Source: Hygrophila difformis (taxonomy: Eukaryota; Streptophyta; Magnoliopsida; Lamiales; Acanthaceae). From it: a DNA stretch of 64,000 bases. A program made the position numbers and the translations under genes. The stretch's first letter is position 1, and every line of letters begins with the position of its first letter. Below are positions 22,976 through 35,383 of the stretch, piece by piece. The notes under the pieces were generated by a model. That model did not search any database, was not told the DNA's origin, and saw nothing but the letters and a program-made list of their open reading frames with translations. Where the stretch lies: assembly GCA_030278955.1 (NCBI GenBank), contig JAOANR010000003.1, forward strand, positions 50,130,902 to 50,194,901, read 5' to 3'.

Positions 22976-25297
22976 TTAGTCAGCTTCCTCCTCTGAACCT
23001 TCTTCAGCCTCCTCTTCCTCAGCATGAACATGGAAAATGGCATTAGGCTCATCTGACCAGTAATCAGGGAGAAGAGCTAGACCTTGTTCCAACTTCTTTT
23101 TTAGAGCTTCATGGGCTTCCTTCAGCATCCTGATTTTATCTATGGCATTGGCAAAAATATCATTGGCTCGATGAAGAGCACTTTGTTTGCTAAGAGAACC
23201 ATCAATGCCAGGTAGACCTGGTACTTTCTTCAGAACAGCCTGAGAGAGGGCAAACTCATTCACATGATCAGTGGCCTCCTTCTTATCACCAAAGATGTTT
23301 TCAGATTCCAGAAGGGCAGCGATCAGGGCAGGATATGGAAGTAGAGTCTTCCCATCATTCTTAACAGACTGAGCCAGTTTGCCCAACTGAGAGAGTACCA
23401 AGTAGCCATAATCGAGCTGTTCTTTTTCATCAATGGCATAAATGAGATGGCACATTTCCGTGGTCACCAAAGAATGGTTGGAAGTAGGTAGAATGTTGGA
23501 CGAGCAGAACTTATAGAGCAGATGAAACTTCTGAGTTAGATCCTTTGGACTGATTCCTCGGCCAGGCATCTTTAGAACTTCACCTTTGGTTACTGCCTGA
23601 GCAACCTTATCACTGTCAAAGACCGTCCCTGGTTCATAGATGCTCTCAAAGGAGACCTCAGGAGTACCAAGAAGGTTATTGATCTTCTCAGAGGTGACTT
23701 CAAAGATAATCCCTCTGGTGTAGTTCTTGCAGTACCAAGGTTTGCCTTCCTTTGGAAAATCCTTTTGCAACTTTGCAAAGAATTCCCTGACTAGATCAGG
23801 CCTGAACCTATTCCATTTAGACGCCCATTCAGACAAGGATCTCTCTTCAAGATAGATAGTCCATCCCAACTCCTGGAACTTCCTACCACAAAATCTGTGT
23901 TCCACCCTGATTTTGTTGATCTTCACCACAGAATCATAGTATGCTCGACTTGCAGAGTAGTAAAACTTGAAACCAGAGGCCTTTCCTGGATGAAGAGGAA
24001 GTTGCTTATCATCTCGACCAGATTTTCCTTCAGGATCTTCCTTAGCCTTCTTTCTTTCCTCAGGTGCTTCATCTGGATCACGGACTCTCTTGGAGGACCT
24101 GTCAGACTTAGAGATAGAGGCTTGAACCTTCTCTGGAGACTTCTGAACAACTTGAACTTCATCACTCTCAGAATTCTCCCCCTCAGTGTGATGCTCCCCT
24201 GAGACTTCATACTCACTCTCGGATACTTCCACCCTTTTAGCCTTCTCAATTGGGACTTTGGCCACTTTAGAACCTGTGCCAGTCTCAAATTGAGTCACAA
24301 CGTCCTCATGATCAGATTCAGAGCTTTCTTCACCAGATGAATCTCCTTCTTCAGACTCAGCATCAACTTCTCCCCCTACATTCTCTTCCTCTATAGCATC
24401 ACCATCAGGCTCCTCATGAGTAGATTGAACATTTCCACCTTCTTCTTCAGAGTCCTCTCCAGAGGATTCTTCCACATTGTCTCCAGCAGCTTGAGTCTCC
24501 ATACCTTGTACCTCGGATGATGGCTTCTCAACTACACCTGGATCCTTTGAAGGGGCGTCAGGAGTAGACTTGGGATCAGCAGCAGTGGTTTGAGCCGGAA
24601 TGGAATCCACAACAGCCTTGGGATGAGGAACTCCCTTCTTGGATGATTTGGCATGACTGACTTTTTCAACTCTTTAAGAGTCTGAGACATTCTTCTCCTT
24701 GGTTCATTGAGTCACAATCCTGGAGGGTGTAACTGTGGTCAAGGGAACAGCAGCAATGGGAACCTTTGTGATTGCAGGAGGGGGCACCGAAGAGATGTCT
24801 GCAGCAACCGATTTTCCAGCTTTTTCTGTAGAAGATCTTGTAGCAACATTAGTAGAAATCGAAGAGGATTTACTACCTTTCTTGGCGCTCTTTCCTTTTG
24901 ACGAGACTGAAGCAGCTTTGGCAAGTGTACGCAAGTTCTTTGGAGAATCCATGGTTGCTGCATCATCAGTCGGAGGAATGGTACTAGAAGTAGGCTCTTG
25001 TTCTCCCAAAACCGTCTGATCTTCAACCGTCGGAGAGGTGGAAGGTTCCTTTGAGATCGTGGGCTCAACCTCCGAAGCGGTTTCAGTAACCGTTACCCCT
25101 GCATTCTGGAGTTCATTCCTAATGTCCAGAGGATCATTGGGAACGACAGATCGAACTTTTGCAGTCTGCTGCTTCTTCTCCTTATGCCAATCTTGCAAGG
25201 ATTTTCCAAAGTCGACTTCCAATCTTGTTTTCTTCTTTGGAGCAGAAGATTCCCCAGTCGCCTGTAGGGCTTTCTTCAATCCTCTTGTCTTCACCAT
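22976..25297 (-). pseudogene. Sirevirus env-like ORF with two in-frame stops
   Basis: One frame runs from the ATG at 25297 to 22976, about 774 codons, interrupted only by TGA at 24704-24706 and TAA at 24674-24676. The N-terminal third is rich in Ser, Thr, Lys and Glu, with long acidic runs in the middle. The C-terminal half holds the block usually called 'putative plant transposon protein' (GRKFQELGWTIYLEE, later VREFFAKLQ and INNLLGTP), followed by a probable coiled coil (KIRMLKEAHEALKKKLEQG) and an acidic tail. Such ORFs sit downstream of pol in SIRE1-type elements and have been called env-like from position. I see no obvious signal peptide or membrane anchor here, so an envelope function is not supported. 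Confidence 0.78.
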
Positions 25298-25670
25298 TGT
25301 TTACTGCACAAAAACACTTAGGGCAAAGAAACAAGTGAAGCGTGAACATGAACAAGCGAAAACAGAAGATTGTGGAAGATGAAACGAGTAGAGACAGAGA
25401 AGGTAATGAGAACTACTGCACTCGTTCATAGGGAAATAAAAACCCTTCCCGCCAGAGATTAGACAAGTAATGATGTCTCTGCATTTGCTCCCGGACCAGC
25501 TTCATCAGAGAATCCTTTGATTTGACATGATAGGGCCTCTCTGATGGGCTTGATATCTCTCCGCCTTAAGAATATAAATCCTGCAGCCCAAAATGTTAGT
25601 AGAAAACTTAATGGATTGGGCCTAAGAGATCTTACAGTGTACACCATGGGGGAGAGTTCGATCCAGTTTC

Positions 25671-28600
25671 TCAATCAAGGTAGCAAAGCCCAAGCTCACG
25701 TCTTAGGGCTTCAAACCTATCACCATTTAGTGCCTTAGTAAATATGTCTGCATGCTGCTGTTCAGTCCCAACGTGTGAAATGGACACGATTCCTTCTTCT
25801 ACCAATTCTCGAATAAAATGGTGTCTGATCTCGATGTGCTTGGTTCTACTATGCTGAACTGGATTTTTGGCTATGTTAATAGCACTCATGTTGTCGCACA
25901 ACAGGAACAATTCCTTGTGTTCAATGCCATAGTCTTTGATCATCTGCTTCATCCAAAGGAGTTGAGCACAACAGCTTCCCGCAGCTAGGTACTCAGCTTC
26001 AGCAGTGGAGAGGGAAATTGAGCTTTGCTTCTTACTGTACCAACTAACCAGGTTAGTACCAACATAAAAACAACCACCAGTGGTGCTTTTTCGATCATCC
26101 GCACATCCGACCCAATCTGCATCACTATATCCAACAAGTTGCAAACTGGAGTCCTTGGAGTACCATATACCGAGATCAGCAGTACCAGCAACATATCGAA
26201 TGATCCTTTTTGCAGCATGAAGATGTGATTCTTTAGGATCTGCTTGATATCTGGCGCATACTCCCACAGCATAACCGATATCCTGCCTGCTAGCTGCAAG
26301 ATATAACAAACTACCAATAATACTTCGATATAGTTTACAATCAACAGATTTACCAGAAGCATCTTTGTTCAGCTTGTCACTGGTCCCAATAGGGGTTCGA
26401 ACAGCCTTGCTGGACTCCATTCCAAATCTTTTTACAAGGTTCTTAGCATATTTGGACTGGTTCAGAAAAATTCCCTCTTTCTTCTGAGTGACCTGCAGAC
26501 CTAAGAAATAAGTTAGTTCACCAACTAAACTCATTTCAAACTCCTTACTCATGATGTTGATGAATTCATCCTTCAGGGCTTGAGAGGTTGATCCGAACAC
26601 TATGTCATCGACATATATTTGAGCTATCAGAAACCCAGTTCCTTCTCTCTTGATGAAGAGTGTCTTGTCAGTATTTCCACGAACATATCCTTTCTCAAGC
26701 AGGTAGGATGACAAGCGATCATACCAAGCTCTTGGAGCTTGCTTAAGCCCATAAAGAGCTTTGTTCAGTTTGTAGACATGGTCTGGATAGTGGGGATCTT
26801 CAAATCCTTTTGGTTGCTCCACATAGGCTTCTTCCTCCAGCCACCCATTGAGAAAAACACTTTTGACATCCATCTGGAAGAGTTTGAATTCGAAGGTGCA
26901 AGCAATGGCAATCAGCAACCTCACTGCTTCAAGTCTAGCAACAGGAGCAAAGGTTTCAGAGAAATCTACTCCTTCAACTTGAGTGTACCCTTGAGCTACA
27001 AGCCTAACTTTGTTCCTGGTGATGTTGCCATTTTCATCGGACTTGTTCTTGAAGATCCATTTGGTTCCAATCACATTCACATCTTCTGGTCTCTCTACCA
27101 AGGTCCACACTTCATTCCTGGCAAACTGCTCCAGTTCGTCTTGCATTGCAAGGATCCAGTGTTCATCTTCCAGAGCTTCCTCAACCTTCTTTGGCTCTAT
27201 TCTGGAGGTAAAGCAGTGTAGACCTGCTAATTCCTTATAGTCAATCTTTTTCTTGATCCGAGTCCTTCTTCCTTCATTGATATCACCTATCAAGTCTTCT
27301 TCATCATGGTTTCTGTGGACTCTTCTTGAGGGAGTTGGAGGTACTGAACAGTTTTCTGCATCTCCAGCACGAACTGGTGTATTCTCCTTGTTGGCAGTAG
27401 GAGATTGTTCGGAGTTGGTCATCCCAGCATCTGCATGATTTCCAGCATATTCGGGACAATGAGATCTGCTAGGCTTGTCATCAATAGTGACATTAGCAGA
27501 TTCCACCACCTTTCTGGAATTTGGAAGATAGACTCTGTAGGCTTTACTTGTGGAAGAGTATCCAACAAGAATTCCTTCTTCACTCTTTTCTTGAAACTTC
27601 CCAAGGTGGTCCCTGTCATTGAGAACAAAACAAGTACTCCCAAAAGTATGAAAGTAAGAGATGGTGGTCTTTTTACCCTTCCATAGTTCATAAGGAGTCT
27701 TCTGATGTTTGAGTCTCAAGTGGACTCAATTTGAAATGTAACATGCAGTGTGAAGCTTCAGCCCACAAGAATTGAGGAACATTCTTTGAGTTTAGCATTA
27801 CCCTAGCCATCTCATGAATGGTTCGATTTTTCCTTTCCACCACTCCATTTTGTTGAGGTGTTCTTGGAGCAGAAAATTCATGTTTGATTCCAAGTTCACT
27901 GCAGAACTCCTCAAAGGCATGGCTCTCATATTCTCCTCCATGGCCACTTCTGATCCTCTTGATTTTGCATTCTTTTTCAGTGATCAACTGCTTACTCAGC
28001 TTGATGAAAGCCTTGAGTGCCTCACTCTTTTCCCTGAGAAAAGATACCCAAGTATATCGAGAATAATCATCAACACATACCAAAACGTATTGCTTACCAC
28101 CAAGACTTTTGACCTCTGTAGGACCAAAAAGATCCATGTGAATGAGTTCAAGGCATCGAGCTGAACCAGACTGCTCAATCGATTGGTGAGATGTTCTGTG
28201 TTGCTTGTTTTTCATGCAGTCACTGCATGTACCAGCATCATCCCTCCTCAAGTTGGGCAAGCCCTTTACACTTCCTTTCCTGCTTAGTTTAATCAGATCC
28301 TTGAAATTTAAGTGACCTAGCCTTTCATGCCACATGCGAGTCTCTGATGTACCTGCACTGTTAGTAAACAAGCAAGATTGTGACAACATATAACAATCAT
28401 TTTTTGACCTGTAACCTTTGAAGATGCATTCCTTTTTGGCGTTGCGCACTTCACAGCATTCATCATCAAAGAGCACCTTGAGCTTGTTATCACAGAGGTG
28501 ACTGATGCTGATTAGATTAGCACACAACCCATCAACATGGTAGACTGTTTTGAGAGCTGGAAAGCCTTCTTCAGCAATGGACCCTAGGCCAATGACTTTC

Positions 28601-29754
28601 CCTTTCTTGCCATCACCAAAAACAACATGACCTCCATCGATATCTTGGTAGTTGGTTAGAAGTTCTTTCATCCCAGTCATGTGTCTTGAACATCCACAGT
28701 CAAAGTACCAACATGACTTCTTTCCTGACTTAGAGGCTGTGTGAGAAGCCACATTGCATATCATCTTCCATTTGGCTTTCCATTCTCTTCTGGCAAAGGA
28801 CTTCTTCAACTCTTCATTTGGCCAGAACATAGGTCTTCCAGACATGGCATCTCGAGCAAGAAGCCTGCATGATTTGGTTATGTGACCATAGGATCTGCAG
28901 TAGTCACATTTCAGGGGTTCCCTTTTAGAATTTTGATTCTTGCTTTTCTTCCTCTTAGGAGCCTTGCCATGGGCCTTGCTGGAGCTGGCTCCCTCAGTTG
29001 AGCTGTTAGAGGAACTCCTTCCTTCCCTGGGCACATCAGAAGAGCTGCATCCTTCCTTGACAAAAGTTCTCTGAGAAGATGAGGTACAACCTTTAACATA
29101 CCCTATGCCTCTCCTGTCCCCATGAGCTTTGGAGGAAGCAAGTATTTCTTCGAGGACATCCTTTCCTTTGTTCAACCTACTTGTCAATTCTTCTGACTTC
29201 GAGACTTTAACAGACAGTTCCTGAACCTGATTGGATAGCTCAGTCACTTGAAGTTGAAGATCATCCCTTTTGCTGGTGAGATCTGTGACTTGATCAATGA
29301 GTGCTCCATTGACTGTGGTGAGATTGTGGACTTTCTCAGACAACCCAATCACCTCTTGTTGAAAGTTGTCTCTTTCAGTACTGAGCTGCTCCACTTGATC
29401 AGTGAGTTCCCTTTTTGAGGTCATGAGTTCACCAGCTTGGACTGAAAGCTCATCCACTGTAACAGATAGATCCCTATGGGAAGGTTCCAGATAAGCAACC
29501 AAGTATTCCAACTCATCTCGTCTGTTCTCAGCATTTCTGAGGTCTCTCCATTGAGCGAAGTGCTCATCCTTGTAGGCATTGAGTTCTTGAAGGTATTTTA
29601 TCGCTTCCTCACCTTGCACACAATATTTGGCTACCAACTCATCCAGCTCATTGTTGAGGTAGGTGATTTCTCGCCTGTTTATCATTAACTCAAGTAGGGC
29701 ACCTTCAAGTTCTCCTGAGGTTTGCTCCAGTCTGAAATTTGCCTCATCATACAT
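25671..29754 (-). pseudogene. Sirevirus gag 3' part and pol, broken
   Basis: From 29754 the frame encodes a long heptad-rich region (coiled coil, about 280 residues), a zinc knuckle (CDYCRSYGHITKSC), a protease motif reading DCG where DSG is expected (28696-28698), the GAG-pre-integrase H..C region and the integrase. The integrase has HMDLFGP and the VVERKNRT glutamate, but the middle catalytic aspartate is glycine (RSGHGGEY, codon at 27943-27945). A frameshift near 27757 and a TGA near 27724 separate this from the rest of integrase, RT (YVDDIVFG) and RNase H, open from 27719 to the stop at 25671. Confidence 0.9.
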
Positions 29755-29808
29755 GTTCCCAAGAGTTTCAATCTCAAGGTTGTAATCCCTGAAAGAAGAG
29801 GCAGAAGC

Positions 29809-30970
29809 TTAATCAGTAATAAGAGTATTGACATGAGATGAGGAGTTACCTGAAGCAGATTCTGATTCTGACTCAGATTCTGAATCCCATGACCCTACAA
29901 AGGCAACTCCATCATCTTCTTCATCATCACTGGATTCAGCACTATCAACATCACTGAAGGTGGCACAATAGGTCTTATTGACTTCAGAGGACTTGTTTCT
30001 GAGGTTAGCATATTCAGCCTTCACATGACCATAGCCTCTGCATTCGAAGCATTGAGGACCTTTGGGGTCTGAGGGTTCCTTAAGAGAGTTTCCTGACAGG
30101 TTTCTCAGACTTCCTCCCCTCTGGTCTCCTGCTGGAAGAACTTTCTCCTCTTTTGTTTCCAAACTGCTTGGTTTTCTTGTCTCTGAGAAAACGAGCTAAT
30201 TTCTTTGTCAGCAGTACCAGATCCTCTTCATCAAGATCCTCAGAATCATCATCATGGACTGGACTGGATTCCTTGACAGAGGAAGTGCTTTGAGGTTTGG
30301 TTTCCACCTTGAAAGCAGTGGACTTCCCTTTGAACTTTTTGCAGTGAGTCATCTCCCATGACTGCATGATCCCCATAAGTTCATCAACACTCATGGTTGC
30401 AAAATTAGCCTGAAGCTCTAGGGCAGCAATCTTGGGGTAGAACCTCTCAGGAAGTGTACCTACAATCTTAGATACTATCTCCTCAGTGGAGTAGATTTTG
30501 CCAAGCTGTTGTGCTTGGTTGGTTAGAGTACGAATTCTACCAAAAAAGCTATTAACAGACTCATGCTCATCCATACTAATTTTATGAAATTCAGCATCAA
30601 GAGAAATAAGTTTAGATTTCCTTACAGAGGTGGTTCCCTCATAAGAATTTACCAGTATTTCCCAAGCCTCAAATGCTGTGGTACAGTTCGAAATAAGGAA
30701 GTATTGATCGTTTGACACAGCACTGAATAGAGCATGAAGAGCTTTGGAGTTCATATTTGACAGATTCTTCTCCTTTGCGGTCCACTCATTCAAGTCTTTA
30801 GGCTTGGTAGAGCCATCAGCTGTGACAGTGGGAGCTTCATACTTGACAAGAACAGCATTCCAGGCCAAATCATCAATGGACATCAGGAATGACCGCATCT
30901 TGTTCTTTCAGAAAGCAAAGTTAGTCCCATCAAGAAGAGGAGGCTGAGTGTAGTTCCACCTTTGACTCAT
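29809..30970 (-). pseudogene. Sirevirus gag 5' part, broken
   Basis: The natural start appears to be the ATG at 30968-30970, followed 20 codons later by an in-frame TGA (30908-30910) where tryptophan is expected. From 30898 the frame is a standard copia gag (LNEWTAKEKNLSNMNSKALH..., later FATMSVDELMGIMQSWEM). It shifts frame near 30130, passes a zinc knuckle whose last cysteine is tyrosine (CFECRGYGHVKAEY), and meets a TAA at 29809-29811 before the downstream pol frame. Confidence 0.85.
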
Positions 30971-31002
30971 CTTGCTTTAACAGATCTCTCTCGCAAGAGT
31001 GT

Positions 31003-31015
31003 GGCTCTGATACCA
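31003..31015 (-). other. Primer binding site of the Sirevirus (initiator Met tRNA)
   Basis: On the minus strand TGGTATCAGAGCC, the exact plant copia primer site, lies two bases after the end of the 5' LTR. Confidence 0.93.
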
Positions 31016-31017
31016 CT

Positions 31018-31984
31018 TGATAGGTCCACTAGGTTAAGCAAGTGAGTAACTTTGTGCAGAGGTTCACTGAGAGTGTCTGAACATAACCAATGAACAAACA
31101 GATTACTGTATCAAGTGTAATAAAATGCACAGCGGAATAAAACAGGCAAAGTAAATAAACAACACGAGTTGTTGACCCAGTTCGGCCTTCGGCCTACGTC
31201 TGGGGGATACCAATCCAGGAGGTTATTTCACTATGTGTTTTCAACAATGGTTTACAACCACGCACAATGGATGAAATAACTTTAAATGCCTTAACTCCAA
31301 ACTTCAGGCAGATAGTTGTGATGACCAGCTCCTTCCCGGATCTGGTATAGGCTTCCCACCTATTTCAACTCCCCAAAGCAACCACTCTGAGTTTCCCCTG
31401 AAGTAACCTGTGAAGCACCCTCCTTTGATGTATGAATGAATTAGATGTTGTATTTCCTCCTGTTTCGCCTCAAGCAATCCCTTTTGATGTATCTCAGATT
31501 CAGGAACTGAACAGAGAACAATTTGATAACAATAGGATTGCTCAAGGCTTGGTCGATCTTCCAGCAGCAGGTAGAATCTGTGCACACGAGGCTGGAGATC
31601 GAAGTTCCTTCTCAATAGTAGTTTCCGAGAGCTCTAGAGAGTTTCAGAGTAATTTCAGAATAAGAGTTGTGAGAAGTGTTTGAACCAAGCCTCCAAAACT
31701 CTTTTTATCCAAGCAGCTATGTCGATTCAAACGGTCTGGTGCTAAATGGGGAAAGAGCCGTTGTGATTAGGGCAAATCTTGGCTGATTGATCTTTCCTTA
31801 ATCCAGGAGGGATTCCTGCAATCAAACATTAGTATTTATCCTCCTGATTAGGAAAGATCCGTTGGGGCCAAATCCAGTCTTCAAGGAAAGTTCTTCAGTA
31901 CACACGCGTAGACCGGTGCTGTGGATGTTCTTCTATCGTGTTCAATCATCGGCTGTGAACTTCCATCAAAACCTTGACTCAACA
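31018..31984 (-). repeat. 5' LTR of the Sirevirus
   Basis: 967 bp; on the minus strand TGTTGAGTC ... GACCTATCA. It adjoins the primer site and matches the 3' LTR with about 20 differences by eye. Flanked by CACTC. Confidence 0.93.
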
Positions 31985-32092
31985 CACTCCGCATCAAATC
32001 TCATTCAGACGAGAAGTATTAATAATGGACGGACAACTTTTGGAAAGGCTCTCAACATCTATGGACGACGAATATTCTGGGATTAATAATAA

Positions 32093-33167
32093 CTAGATTT
32101 TTCACCCGCGCTCCGCGCACGGGTATTAATTTTTTTTAATACAAAATAATATTAACTCGATTAATTTAAAATGATAGATGTTATTATTTTAATATACTTA
32201 TGAAAATAATATTTTTAGTAAAGTATAATTTCTATTATTATTTTTTCAAAATGATATACGAAATAAATTTTTAATTTTTTTCATAATACATATACCAAAG
32301 TATAATTCAATTCTTTTATGCAAATAAAATATAAATAGAAAATTAATCCATAGTTATATAAATCAATTTTTTATTTTAAATAAAAAATAAATAGAAAAAT
32401 TAATCCATATTAACTACCACCCCTACTATTATAAATATTATATGTATAATTATATTGATTAAGTATATTAAAACTTTCGTCTTTCTAACTCACTTTAATC
32501 ACCCACAAAAATATGTAGACTGTATATATTATATTTATATAAAGGGAACAGAGGTAGTATTAATATTATGTATGTAGATTAATGACTAATAAAAATATAT
32601 GTAAAAGATAAATTATCATGATATTAACTTTTATGTACATAAAATAAGTATATTGAATTTTTTTTTACTGATGAAATATTTTTATTTTAATTTATGTATA
32701 TCATGTATTTTTTTTGAAAAAAATTAAAATAAAAAGTTAAATTATAATACTCTTAACTATTTTTAGTCAAAATAGTACATATATTTTTTTAAAGATTTGT
32801 TTATGTATTTTCTTTACTATTTAAATCCGTAGTATATATATTTATTAATTAAATAATTACGACTTAAAAGGGCAATATAGGTATCACAATAAAATTATGG
32901 TTTCAATATTCATTATATTATATTCTAATTAGGAATAAATGGTGGAGATTAACAGATTTTCAATCCTACGGTCATATAATTTTAGGATGAAGTGATTTTA
33001 CTTCTAGACCTTTGATATGTATCTTTATGATAGATATGCATATATTTGAAGTAAAATGACTATTTGAACCCATAACATATAATTTTTATAAATAGATTAA
33101 TTATAAATTAAAAGGGTAATATAGTCAGCACAATAAAATATGCTTCCAGGATTTATTATAATATAGA
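32093..33167 (-). mobile_element. Candidate non-autonomous Helitron
   Basis: Read on the minus strand the 3' end shows the Helitron signature: a GC-rich hairpin (CCCGTGCGC, GGA, GCGCGGG; plus-strand 32105-32123) followed after about 10 bases by CTAG (32093-32096) and a T. The 5' end is placed at TC (33167-33166) preceded by A, inside a short GATA-type microsatellite, so it is uncertain by a few repeat units. About 1.07 kb, AT-rich, no ORF. Helitrons insert between A and T without a target duplication, as here. Confidence 0.65.
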
Positions 33168-33202
33168 TATAGATATAGATATAGATATAGATATAGATAT
33201 TA
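33161..33202. repeat. ATAGAT-type microsatellite
   Basis: About six units of ATAGAT at the presumed 5' end of the Helitron. A separate AT microsatellite lies at about 33400-33433. Confidence 0.9.
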
Positions 33203-33640
33203 ATATATTCACCTTCGACATATGTTGGACCTGTTGCACCAATTTGTTAATTTTCATGGATCGGATGAATGAAGACCTTGAGGGAACCTAACTATTTTTC
33301 AGAGAATCCATCATATTCAACAGATAGATGTGCAAAACACGAAATCATCCGCATACCATTTCAATGTTATTGATTTGGTGCTGATTTCAACAGGTTAATA
33401 TATATATATATATATTATATATATATATATATAACATTTTGATGATTTTATTCTATCATCTTTGTATTATTGATTCGATCTTGGATGAACAACAAATGGA
33501 GAAAAGTTTATCGCCCCATTGTAGATCAAAACAATAATCTTACTGTAAATGAAATTGTTGGCCTCGTTATGACATCCCTTGTCAAGGACAAAACAAAGGT
33601 GGATCACACTCAACAAGCAGCACACTATGATGAAGACGAC
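33203..33640. other. AT-rich stretch before the helicase fragment
   Basis: No recognisable domain apart from the AT microsatellite. It could include degraded Helitron coding sequence, but I cannot show it. Confidence 0.35.
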
Positions 33641-33790
33641 TATCTTTGTACAATACGCCCAATATTGGTATGCCTCCGCATAATTTGTGCTTAAAAGAAG
33701 GTGCTCGTATTATGTTATTCCGGAATCTAGATCCCACGAATGGTCGATCAAATGGAACAAGACTTGGAATCTTATTAGAGCATAAATTAT
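33641..33790 (+). pseudogene. Helitron helicase (PIF1-like) fragment
   Basis: The frame starting near 33646 reads MPPHNLCLKEGARIMLFRNL and continues DPTNGRSNGTRLGI. It matches the conserved block near the C-terminal end of Helitron PIF1-type helicases (the LKxGAPxMLLRNLDPxxGLCNGTRL region). Only about 50 codons are recognisable, with no Walker motifs or Rep domain, so it is a relic of a larger element. Confidence 0.72.
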
Positions 33791-34837
33791 ATCGGACCAT
33801 ATTTTGGAACCATTTGCTTTATATACCTAGAATATTAAGCTCCTTGGAATCACCATTTAATTTGAGGTATGTAAGGTCATTCTAAGGGCCATCGGTGACA
33901 CCGTGCTAGAATGGTTCGAGAAACCAAATGTGCAGCAGTTTCCTTTAATTTGAATGAAATTCCTTATGTCAAGATAGATGCCAAGAAGATCCCACATCCT
34001 ATATATTATGCACAAAATAAATACACTGTGCTCCTGTGAAATCCCCCCATGTTGTCTAGCACCCCCCAAGCCTCTTAGCTTGTCCTAGAATTCGAATGGA
34101 ACTGTAAAACAACTGTTGAGTTGGTCTTGGTCAGAGGTATGAAATACAATTAGTTCATGCTTTTGTTTATAATTAGATACTGTATGTTTTCACTATCAAT
34201 TAAAGTATTCCTCAATGGGTTGAATGCTATATGGCTAAAGATTTTAAACTAATAAACCGGGGATAGATGGTGAAAATTAAGGTGAGTGATCAATTGACTA
34301 ACCTTGCCAATCCCTCAAAATTTGTTCGTATATGAAGTATAATAATCCTAAGCACCACCTAAAAATCTTCGTTAAAGATTTTCTCTATATTAATACACAT
34401 TCTGAGAGAGGGCAATCTTGTGGCAGACCGCCTTGCTAAAAGCAGCGTTAAGTCGATAGAATTATTCACGATTAAGAAACTAAACCATTAATACTGTTGA
34501 CTAACTCATCTGGATCATTATTTATGAGCTTTCAGTCCTTTCTCACCCGTTTTCTTTTATTTATTGGTTCAGAAAGGAAGAGCCCCTGCACCCCCCTCAA
34601 GATTCTAAATTACAGGTGAAATAGAAATGAAGTAAGAAGAAAAGGGCAACATCCGGACATCCCCACATACATACGGCCAAATCAATAAGTAAGTGAACAA
34701 AGTGAATGTAATCATTGTATTATATAGTAGCAGAAGATAATAAGACAGGTTAACAAAGTAGTAAAAGCTTTAATTGGTTGTGTTTGGGATGGGACAAATT
34801 AACTAGGATGGATGACACGGTGGTGCTACTACTACTG

Positions 34838-35249
34838 CTACGGAATGCCCCCAGGTGTCCACTTTGGCGGCGGAGGGGCGGGGGGCATACGGCGAAATCC
34901 CCATTCACCGGCCTGCAAGGACGGTGGAGAAGATAGTAGTGGTCGTAGTACCCTTGGTGGTGCTTCCACTGCTAACAGCTTATGGGAACCTACTGACGCA
35001 GCAGCAGTATATATATAGTTTATATCAACACCCAATATTAGTATTGTAGTACTATTCCACAAAATAATAATGTTGCGACTTACTTTGTGAGGTTATTAAT
35101 TGGATCTGAAAGCTGACATATATAGTATATAGTATGTGAATACCTGAAAAAAGAGGATCAGTTGTTGCACGAATTGCAGCAGGGAAAGTGGGGGCGACAG
35201 CAAGAGTCAATATGCCAAGAATAATCATCACCTTCTTGTTCAACCCCAT
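34838..35249 (-). CDS. Small secreted proline-rich peptide precursor B
   Basis: Exons 35144-35249 and 34838-34989 with a 154-bp GT..AG phase-1 intron give 85 residues. The first exon (MGLNKKVMIILGILTLAVAP...) is nearly identical to that of gene A and reads as a signal peptide. The second exon begins SHKLLAVEAPPR, lacks the Asp-His run of gene A and ends PPAPPPPKWTPGGIP at the stop. It is the closest paralogue of gene A and shares its promoter motif. The better conservation of the signal peptide and of the tail than of the middle fits selection on a secreted C-terminal peptide. Function unknown. Confidence 0.7.
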
Positions 35250-35383
35250 GAATTTCTAATGATGATATATTACAGATTCGTCAATACATCCACACATATA
35301 TTACAGATTCGTCAGCAGTAATATGTATATATAAACCCTACTTAGCTTTTACTATTTAGTTGTGTCTTGCCTTTAATTAGTTT

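Larger units (their letters stand above)
21570..31984 (-). mobile_element. Sirevirus (Ty1/copia, SIRE/Maximus type), full-length but decayed
   Basis: A 10,415-bp insertion bounded by 967-969-bp LTRs and a perfect CACTC target duplication (21565-21569 and 31985-31989). On the minus strand it has an initiator-Met primer site, gag with an extended coiled-coil region, protease, integrase, RT-RNase H, an env-like ORF downstream of pol and a clean polypurine tract. This order, length and the downstream ORF define Sireviruses. The LTRs differ at about 2% of sites by eye. Coding capacity is lost through several stops, frameshifts and a lost integrase aspartate. Confidence 0.93.
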
